A program made the translations under genes and the position numbers. Of a stretch of 16,689 nt of DNA, positions 9,947-16,689 are shown one piece after another. Source of the stretch: Spirogloea muscicola (taxonomy: Eukaryota; Streptophyta; Zygnematophyceae; Spirogloeales; Spirogloeaceae); assembly GCA_009602725.1 (NCBI GenBank), contig WELB01000095.1:438475-455163 (forward strand). The letters are read 5' to 3'. Below the pieces are notes generated by a model. That model had not been told where the DNA came from, made no database searches, and worked only from the letters and a program-made list of their open reading frames with translations. Position 1 is the stretch's first letter, and every line of letters starts with the position of its first letter.

Positions 9947-11554
9947 TTAAGGTGTTGAGGCCTCAATAAACTCCTGCAGTCTCCATGAAGCAACGGCAAT
10001 GGTGGTAAGCAGAGTAGTAATAGGAATTCTTTGGGTTGTCAAATGTCACAGACAGCCAAGGGTGTAATCTGAAAGCAAATTATGAAGGATCAGGTGCCAT
10101 GTAAGAAGTGGATCTGATTGGCTGAAAGTGCCAGGCAGAAGTAGGCGAGACCAACCTGCTGTGCGCTCCTGGCACACAATACGAAGGCCTCCACTTGCGA
10201 CCTACACTTGAGAGTATCCTGATGGCATGGGGCGCTTCAGTTAAGAATCAAAGCAGCCCTGTTACAGAGTTCATGGCGCCATGCGTGCATTTCTGCTGCG
10301 AGTCAAGCTCGCAACTTTCTCTTGAGTACCTCAGCATTGCTGCGGTAACATCGCAGGCACTCCTCCCGCTCGTCGACGCAAGGAGCGGGCCGGCTTGGCG
10401 GTCTGCACGCGAGGCCATCAAACCAGACCTATCAGTACATTACGTCAGCAGAACACCATGAAGGATTTTCGCGTTTTATGGCAGGCCAAAGGGCGGGACA
10501 TTACACAGGCAGGCCCCTCAACAACATGGGGTTTTGCAGGTAGCCAGGTGAGGAGGCCATAGCGAGGCACAAGCTGCCCTTGCCAAGGGCGGGCTCTCCA
10601 ACCTGTATTGCTGCTCAAGCAGCTCCGCAGCCAGCTTCTTGACAGCTTGCCTCTCCTCCTCGCCTCGGTCCTTTAGTGCCTGAGATAATTTCTCCTGCCA
10701 CAGGCGAAATCGTGGCAACTCTCTTTGACTGTTGAGATGCTGCGACGCTGAGTGTCAATGGGCTGCTCGTATCCAAGAAAGGGGCTGGCAACACCACAAT
10801 GAGAACGTCTCGCTGCCTCTTCTTGGCAGAGCCAGGTCATTCCAATAGCATCCACTGCGGCTGCATAGGATTTTGCTGCTGAGAGGCAGCCCACTGCATG
10901 GCCAACCCATTGTCGCAGGGCGGGCCGTCAAGCATAGAGATTAGTCATCGAAGCCCCGACCGCAAGGCCCCCGAAGGCCGCTGGTCAGGTGGGGTTCCGC
11001 ACACTTTGTTAATGGGAGCTCACAGTCAAGGCCAAGCGAGAAGTGGAAAGGCGGGGGTGGGGCTCACGCTGTGCTGCACAGCCTCTCGAATGGGCGCCAG
11101 GTCGCGCTCGAGCTGTGCCGCGCGGGCAGCGTCCGGCCGCGCCTGCTGATGCAGCGCCGGCAGGCCCGCCAGGCCCGGCAGCAGGAACGGCGGCGGNCTC
11201 GCAGCTCGGCGGCGCCGCCTCTGCGCCGCCCAGGCAGCCCCCGTCGGTCCTCGCCGCCGTCGCCGCCGCCGGCCAGCCGCCGCAGCAGCTTCTCAGTCAC
11301 CTGCTCCGAACCACAGCTCCCAGCTCGCCTCAACTGCAGCTCGTTTCCCAAGCAGCTCGGCCCAAGCCCGGCACAGAGCCCAGCAGAAGGCCTCGGCTGT
11401 GGCCAGCGCTGGGCAGCGGCCGGAGTGGCGGTCGCTGCGGCGGCAGCTCCAGCAGCGGCAGCGATGGGGGAGGCGGCGAGGGCAGGCTCGCCTCGATGTG
11501 GATGCCGGGCGGGCGAGCCGCAGCCGGCGCGCGCACGTCTCCGCCGGCGGCCAT
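9947..11554 (-). CDS. Twin-CX9C coiled-coil protein, MIC19/CHCHD3-like (5' exon uncertain)
   Basis: Confident exons, read leftward, are ...-11068, 10694-10603, 10402-10330, 10218-10156 and 9973-9947, with phases 0,2,0,0 fully consistent and TAA at the end. They encode AAQLERDLAPIREAVQHS, then a charged coil (EKLSQALKDRGEEERQAVKK), then the CHCH domain: C-VDEREECLR-C and C-RSQVEAFVL-C are two exact CX9C motifs separated by YRSNAEDTLK, followed by a short tail EFIEASTP. A coil before a C-terminal twin-CX9C domain is the layout of MICOS subunits MIC19/MIC25, which sit in the mitochondrial intermembrane space, are oxidised via MIA40 and help hold cristae junctions. The 5' part is unclear: ATG at 11554 (GGCATGG) begins MAAGGDVRAP, and a frame with VTEKLLRRLAGG, resembling the conserved MIC19 N-terminal segment, lies near 11310, but these frames are not continuous. 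An N at 11197 falls where the frame changes. Other mitochondrial CHCH families remain possible. Confidence 0.75.
11197..11197. other. Unresolved base (N) inside the CHCH gene 5' region
   Basis: The N lies in a CGG-rich stretch. On the minus strand, the plausible coding frame before it (VTEKLLRRLAGG) and after it (AQLERDLAPIREAVQ) are different frames, so bases may be missing here. Confidence 0.85.
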
Positions 11555-12284
11555 GCCTGGGGGGCCTGGGGGCTGCGCCGCTGCCGCGGGCCTGACCGCG
11601 GCGGCACTGCCGGGACGGTCGGTCTCAAAGCCTTGGCATATCACTAGTGGTGGTACCACGGTCAGCTCAGCTCGCAGATGCAGGCCGTGGGCCAAAAGGG
11701 CCGCTGTTACGGATTAGGAACGAACCAGATTCGAAAGGGGGCCAGACGGCTCAAAAAGCAGGACACCACTCTTTCGTGACGTCTGCGAACGGACGCACAA
11801 TCACCTGTAGTCAGTGAAATGCAGATGGGGCTGCTGGTATCGCATCGAGGGGCGGCTGTGAAGGCCAGCCAAGTGCATAAATAGTGTGAGAACTGGGCCT
11901 GCGGACCCCATTGCCATTTCGCACATCCGCCGCCGCCGCCGTGCCGCCGCCGCCGTGCCGCCGCCGCCGCCCACCGCCGCCGTCGTCGTGTTGGTGGTGA
12001 CGGCGGGCCTGCCTAGGCCCCGCGCCGGGGAGTCCCGCCCGGGCTAGCTCTGCCGGCGGGCCGTCCCCCTGCCGTCAGCCGTGGAGGCCGGTAGCAAGGA
12101 GCAGGGCCGCGGCGGCAGGAGTCGGCGCAGCCGCCATGGAGGGCGCCGCTGGCCTCTCGTCCTGAACCGCGGCGCAGGCGAGGAAGCGTCTCTGCGTCTG
12201 AGCTCCGGCGCTCGGCCCTGACGGCGAGGCCGGCGAGAGCCGTGACGCAGCCCCCACTGGGAGTCGCCCTGCCAATCACTCCAG
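11555..12284. promoter_or_regulatory. Divergent upstream region of the CHCH and BUB3 genes with a CCG-rich tract
   Basis: These 730 bases separate two start codons pointing apart. From about 11926 to 11990 there is an interrupted GCC/CCG triplet tract with occasional GTG and GTC triplets. Further GC-rich sequence leads to the BUB3 ATG. No coding frame here has family support. The tract may form part of the BUB3 5' UTR or promoter. Confidence 0.5.
11926..11990. repeat. Interrupted CCG/GCC triplet tract
   Basis: Runs of GCC triplets are broken by GTG at regular spacing (CCGCCGCCGCCGTG units), giving a short minisatellite-like pattern about 300 bases upstream of the BUB3 start codon. Length variation between individuals would be expected. 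Confidence 0.85.
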
Positions 12285-14631
12285 ATGCAAGGCGCTCCGA
12301 GCGCCGGCCGGGAGCTGCCCAGCCCGCCGGCCGACGGCGTCTCCAACCTGCGCTTCTCGGCCACCTCGGACAGCCTCCTCCTCGTCTCCTCGTGGGACTC
12401 GGTGCGCAATCGTAGCCCGCGAGTGCCCCCCTGCCTAGCTGCAAACGCCACCTGTGAGTGGTGCATACGTCCCTTGTCTTTCAGAAAGCCTCCGTTTGAC
12501 GTTGGCTGCCGAGAATGTGATTTGCCGACGCCGTGCCAACGATGCTTTGGCAAAGTCTTGTGCCATGCGCCTTGGAGAAGCTCTGACCTAGGCCCCGTCC
12601 GCTCATGTGGGTCCTGATTCTCAGAGTACGAGGCTCTATGACACAGCCACGCTTGAGCTGAAGCTAACGATGCCGAGCAAGGGACCGGTGCTGGATTGCT
12701 GTTTCCGAGACGATGCCTCTGCTTTCAGTGCCGGAGTTGATCGCACCATCACAAGGTCACTTTGTTGCATTGCCCTCATCCTCGGGCAACTGCTGTTGAA
12801 ACCTGTGTCTCTTGGGGAGAGTTCTGTGGAGCATTATATGGGATGGAGTTTTGCGCGTCATCATTAATGTGTCTAGGCATGGCGATAGATTACAGCAGAT
12901 ATATCGTAGCTGTGGCAAGTCCTCAGCAAACTGTTGCGCTTGCAGGTTCAATCTCACTACCGGAGATGCAGACTTTATAGGTAGCCACGAGGGGACTGTT
13001 CGCTGCTTGGAGTACTCTGATGAGACTGGTAACGTTTGGCCCCTTGATCTTGAGGTGCCTGCTCGTCAAAGTTTGGAACTATGATGCGGCAAATTGCTGA
13101 GCTGGGCTGGCTGTCTGTCAAGTGACTGGCAGATGCCTCACCACCTGATGATTCTTTTGACGAATTCATAAACAGGACAACTCATCAGTGGGAGCTGGGA
13201 CATGTCAATATGCTGCTGGGACCCACGCACTCCTGCGCCGCAAGGAAAGGCCTTGGCTGTCTTCAAGCAGCCAGAGAGGGTGTACTCAATGTCAACAGTT
13301 GGACAACGTCTGGTAGTGGCGACAGCGGCGAGACACGTCAATGTGTACGATCTCCGCAATATGACAGAACCAGAGCAGCAGCGGCAGTCGTCCCTAAAGT
13401 ACCAAACTCGGTGTGTTAGATGCTACCCCAATGGTCAAGGTGGGTCTGTAAAATAACAACGTGCTTGCTGAGGTACAACTGAGTATCAACCAAAGCCATG
13501 ACAGCCTCAACAGGTGTACAGCTGATAGAGCTCTTACTGACATGCTATTGACTTATGCTTGTCATCTATGCAGGCTATGCCATCAGCTCAGTGGAAGGGC
13601 GGGTAGCCATGGAGTTCTTTGATCTCAGCGAATCTGGACAAGCCAAAAAGTAGCTATTCTTTCACTGCACAGCATGACCTGCGTTCCCAAAGCTGGCAGC
13701 AATATGGATCATCACTAAGCAAAGCATTGCAATGCTGTTTTACATCTGAGCTGGCAGAGGACTTGAGCAGGGAGCCTGACATGTGTGTGCCAGGTATGCA
13801 TTCAAGTGTCATCGCAAGTCAGAAGCAGGGAGAGATACCGTGTACCCTGTCAACACAATGGCTTTCCATCCCATGTAAGTAGGAGGATATCCATCATGGT
13901 GTATGGTCGAAGTAACCCCTAAAGTCGGAAATCTAAACCTTGACAAGCTGCTCTCAAGACTAGTTATTCAATGATAAGACTTGCATGAAGTACAGAGAAG
14001 GTGCACGGCCTCATTGCTGACCATTCTCGGTTCATCTTGACCAGATTTGGTACATTCGCAACGGGCGGCTGTGACGGCTTTGTTAACGTGTGGGATGGTG
14101 ATAACAAGAAACGATTGTATCAGGTAATGCAGTATAGTCAATGCTGGTAGCCTTTGTTCCTGGTCTTTTGAGGAGCTGCTGAGATTGTTACTTCAACAAA
14201 GAGATTCTTCAACGTGCGTTACAGAAGTGACGCATCTTTTCTTTCAAATGTGTTGCAGTACTCCAAGTACCCTACCTCTATTGCAGCGCTGTCCTTCAGC
14301 AAAGATGGCCGCCAGCTTGCCATTGCGTCCAGCTACACATATGAGCTTGGCGATGTTCAGTAAGTAGCTGCACACTGGTCATTGCAATGCATTGTCATAT
14401 TTTCGTCCTTGAGCAGCCTAAGTGAGCACAATTGATGCACGTGTGTAGCCATGTAGCAAAATGCCACGCTGATTTTTCTGTTATGAGATCTTCAAAGTTC
14501 ATCTGTTCTGATTGTCTTACTGGACTTACAAATTGTCTTCCTTGACCAGGCACGAGCCTGATGCAATCTTTTTGCGCACCCTGAACGAGCCGGAAGTGAA
14601 GCCTAAGAGTAAAGTCGTTGCCACTGCCTGA
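12285..14631 (+). CDS. BUB3: Mitotic checkpoint WD40 protein BUB3, nine exons (337 aa)
   Basis: Exons are 12285-12401, 12625-12755, 12946-13028, 13176-13439, 13574-13649, 13794-13874, 14045-14123, 14259-14359 and 14550-14631. All introns are GT-AG and phases agree, giving 337 codons plus TGA, close to the usual 326-340. BUB3 is a seven-bladed beta-propeller that binds GLEBS motifs of BUB1/BUBR1-type proteins and brings them to phosphorylated KNL1 at kinetochores in the spindle checkpoint. Diagnostic stretches are [12 protein letters not shown] and VSSWDS (residues 35-39), [26 protein letters not shown] (116-129), [51 protein letters not shown] (203-218), [10 protein letters not shown] (225-234), [22 protein letters not shown] (258-268), [20 protein letters not shown] and HEPDAIF near the end. 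MEFFDLSE and the CDGFVN spacing are plant-like. Exon 1 is much more GC-rich than the rest. The gene is head to head with the CHCH gene. Confidence 0.98.
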
Positions 14632-15411
14632 GCTGAAAGGTAGGATAGTGACAAAGCCAGTCTCGAGGCCTTTTCAGGGATGCTTATGTCCTTAAACCCT
14701 ACTGTAGCCTGTCGATGTTGACCAGGTAGATTGATTGGTCAGCGCTGCATGTGTGTTGGCAATCCAAGCCAGATGATCTGCTGCAATGTGGTCATTGCTG
14801 GAGCCCCTCAATGCAAGATATGAATGTGGCGCCCATCCTTGCTGTTACCTCCTTGGCCCGGCTCGCTTCTTTGAAGCGCTTGTGCTTCGACAAGGGAGCT
14901 TCATGTCAGGAGGTGCTTTCTGATTGGGAAAAGCAGCACGAGGACAGTTGGGATAACTACAATGTGGCAGAAGTTGGGGCAAGTGGGTGGCATATCGCAC
15001 CAGAAAGGCCCTCTCAGAGGGACAGTGATAGCTCATGAACCTGCTGTAGCAACAATTTGGCCAATTTTTTGCCGATTGCCAGAAGGAGAGCGCCCATACT
15101 AAAGGAGCAGGCCACCATAGGGGCCAAGCGCAGAGCTTTACTTTGCTACTCTTAGCGCATCTGACTTGCCGGGTGCTGACTAGGGGCCACTGTGTGTAGA
15201 ATGGGAGGGGACTGCGTGGACGTCAATGATGTTTGGCAGCTTCTGACGAAATCGTCCTCTGTGGTCCGACTTGCTCATTTCTGCAGCTGCTCGTCAGTGG
15301 GAGCCCAGCTTTCTTGACAAATGACGTGCTTTTGAGAAAGTTGGTTGGTTGCAGCCTCTGGCCCAAGCAGTGAATGCGTGTGAGTTAAGCGATGGAGGAC
15401 CATATGTGGCC
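14632..15411. other. Downstream of BUB3; 3' UTR and spacer, one weak open frame
   Basis: The region follows the BUB3 stop. A plus-strand frame at 14751-15038 (95 codons) ends in a moderately acidic tail (EVLSDWEKQHEDSWDNYNV), but I recognise no family and no preceding exon. It could be a downstream exon of an unknown gene or chance. No RNA gene or terminator is evident. Confidence 0.4.
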
Positions 15412-15544
15412 ACGTACAACGGCAAGCACGTTGAGAAATGTATGTAGCCTAGCCCTGGGACCCGCTACCAGGAGACGGTTACGAACAACGGCAGCACATT
15501 GACAAATGTACATAGCCTAGCCAGGGGACCCCCTACCAGGAGAC
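15412..15544. repeat. Two-copy tandem repeat, 69-bp period
   Basis: Copy 1 (15412-15476) and copy 2 (15481-15544) share ACAACGGCA, CACrTTGA.AAATGTA, TAGCCTAGCC, GGGACC and CTACCAGGAGAC with a few substitutions. The end of copy 2 merges into the dispersed repeat homologous to 6220-6430. The pair therefore looks like the left part of that element rather than an independent satellite. Confidence 0.85.
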
Positions 15545-16005
15545 TAGTTTCTCCAACCCGCGGCTGCTTAGTACGGGCTACTTGAGTGCTTCGTAGCTAC
15601 TTGACGCCGTGTGTGTTTCAGCGCTTTCTCATTGTCCATTCTTTCTGGGCTGGCTTTGCTGGCCCCCTTTCTCTATTAGGTCGAAACCTAAGTGCTTCGA
15701 TTAGCCCCCTTCTTGAACTGTGTTCATTCTTTTTCTTGGGCTGGCTGTTCGAGCCCATATCCTCAATGGGCGAGCCCTTTCTTCGTTTTTTTTTCTTCTA
15801 TGGGCGCGCACTTTCTTCCTTTTCCTTGGGGCGAGCACTTTCTTTCCCTGGCCCCTTCGAACTTTGTTCGTTCTTTTCTCTCTGTGACGTCTCGTGTCTA
15901 GCTGTGTACAGTAGTTCTTCTTTCGGCACCTTCTTTGGCTCTTTGGAATTTAGTCCATTCTTTTTGGGCTGGCCTTTGCCAGCCCCTCTTCTCTGTGGGC
16001 GAGCC
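15521..16005 (+). mobile_element. Dispersed repeat copy 3 with several internal units and hairpins
   Basis: Units built on CCCCCTTCTTGAAC, TTTGTTCATTCTTTT, GGGCTGGC...GCCAGCCC and ATGGGCGAGCCCTTTCTT recur at about 15630-15680, 15700-15785, 15850-15880 and 15930-16005. The last carries a perfect hairpin, GGGCTGGC (15966-15973) and GCCAGCCC (15978-15985), with a 4-nt loop. Variants GCGAGCCCTTTCTTC, GCGCGCACTTTCTTCC and GCGAGCACTTTCTTTCC at 15770-15850 form a degenerate tandem. The block runs directly into the reverse-transcriptase frame, suggesting that both belong to one retroelement. Confidence 0.75.
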
Positions 16006-16689
16006 ATGTCTTCCTGGAAGTGGGGGACCCACTTCGCGCACAACCGGGCTCTGCAGGCAACCGCAGCGGCCCACCCGGGAGTCCTTCTCCCAACCTTCGC
16101 GGACGACACCACAATAGTCGGCCCTCCGGAGGACGTGGCGGCGGCCTTCGGTACCTTCGAGCAGCAGCTGGCCTCCCTCGGCCTGTCCATTCGGGCGGCG
16201 AAGTGCGCGGCTTGGTCCCCTGGCGTTATTCCACCCACCCTGGCGCTGCCCCCCGGATGCCGGACTCCGGCGGATGGCTTCACCCTCTTGGGCGTCCCCA
16301 TCGGCACGCCGGCCTTCGTGGAGGGGCAGCTGCGAGCCCGCCTCGAGGAGCACCTTCTGCCCGCGGCCCGGCTCCCCGAGCTGGAGGATATGCAGCTGTC
16401 CTTGGCCATGCTGACCAAGGCCATAGGGCAGCGGCCCCAGTACCTGACGCGGGCCACCCCGCCGTCCCCAGGGGCATTGGCAGCGTACGAGGCGTTCGAC
16501 GCGGGCATGGGGGCGAGCTTGGCGGCCCTGGTCCGCCACCCGGGCTTCGTCCCGTCGTCAGCAGCTCTCCACCAGGCGGCGCTACCCATCAGCCACGGCG
16601 GCCTCGGCCTGCGCCCGCTCGTCCGCTCATGCCGGGCGGCATACCTCGGCAGCTGGGCACAGACTGCCGCCTCCGTGGCGCAGCGCTTC
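16006..16689 (+). CDS. Non-LTR retrotransposon reverse transcriptase, N-terminally truncated and running off the window
   Basis: The frame is open from ATG 16006 to the last base (228 codons, no stop), and remains open upstream past 15900. It contains the palm motif FADD (residues 31-34: LLPTFADDTTIVGPP), then LASLGLSIRAAKC, a FTLLGVPIG segment that matches RT motif 7, and a thumb-side region with ISHGGLGLRPL, AAYLGSWAQTAA, all typical of LINE-type enzymes. The earlier RT motifs (fingers and first catalytic Asp) and the endonuclease are absent: residues before HNRALQATAAAHPG are encoded by the repeat unit. The coding stretch is intron-free, uniformly GC-rich and has intact codons, which suggests a recent insertion. 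The ATG may be fortuitous. A 263-codon antisense frame over the same bases is a by-product of the GC-rich codons. Confidence 0.85.
   Translation, partial: MSSWKWGTHFAHNRALQATAAAHPGVLLPTFADDTTIVGPPEDVAAAFGTFEQQLASLGLSIRAAKCAAWSPGVIPPTLALPPGCRTPADGFTLLGVPIGTPAFVEGQLRARLEEHLLPAARLPELEDMQLSLAMLTKAIGQRPQYLTRATPPSPGALAAYEAFDAGMGASLAALVRHPGFVPSSAALHQAALPISHGGLGLRPLVRSCRAAYLGSWAQTAASVAQRF

Noticed and set aside
10085-10155. Read-through of the CHCH exon into VGLAYFCLALSANQ
   Set aside because: A good donor (CAG|GTTGGT) is present, and a later exon joins in phase to give a short terminal tail; the hydrophobic read-through would be unusual after a CHCH domain.
10673-10894. Minus-strand frame with SAAKSYAAAVDAIGMTW as an extra CHCH exon
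   Set aside because: It lies within the intron between phase-0 exons that already join correctly, and adding it would need a phase change with no good donor.
13619-13882. 87-codon frame overlapping BUB3 exons 5 and 6
   Set aside because: It reads through the intron in a different frame; the BUB3 exons match family sequence on both sides.
15798-16589. 263-codon minus-strand open frame
   Set aside because: It is antisense to the reverse-transcriptase frame, which has clear family motifs; the GC-rich codons keep the opposite strand open.

Overview
The window is nuclear DNA from a eukaryote of the green plant lineage, most likely a streptophyte or other early-branching green alga. Every confident gene is split by many short GT-AG introns. 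The BUB3 and triosephosphate isomerase proteins read most like plant homologues. One gene resembles RHIP1, a protein I know only from plants. First exons are markedly GC-rich with good ATG contexts (GCCATGG type), while later exons and introns are more balanced. No bacterial operon, CRISPR array, tRNA or rRNA was seen. The species cannot be named from this window.

Layout from left to right. A short PRKCSH/glucosidase-II-beta-like gene (+, 5' end outside the window, stop at 1501) carries two LDLa-like modules, a coiled coil and a C-terminal membrane anchor, but no visible MRH domain. A retroposon-like fragment with an A-rich tail follows (1681-1820). Next is an unrecognised three-exon gene (+, 1914-2721), then about 1 kb without a confident gene. 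An eight-exon RHIP1-like coiled-coil gene lies on the minus strand (5880-3780). A divergent upstream region (5881-6904) contains a second repeat copy. Cytosolic triosephosphate isomerase has nine exons (+, 6905-9199). A twin-CX9C MIC19/CHCHD3-like gene (-, about 11554-9947) faces it tail to tail. BUB3 has nine exons (+, 12285-14631). The right edge holds a larger repeat copy (15412-16005) running into a reverse-transcriptase fragment that is open to the end of the window.

The genes look like unrelated housekeeping functions packed closely in alternating orientation: ER glycoprotein quality control or a relative of it, plant sugar/G-protein signalling, glycolysis, mitochondrial cristae organisation and the spindle checkpoint. 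I see no evidence of a coordinated cluster. The less ordinary items are the membrane-anchored PRKCSH-like protein, the dispersed hairpin repeat family linked to a truncated reverse transcriptase, perfect hairpins in the triosephosphate isomerase introns, very small exons (18, 27, 27 and 28 nt), and a reading-frame break at an N inside the CHCH gene. All exon models were made by eye from splice sites, codon phase and remembered family sequences. No alignment or transcript data were available.
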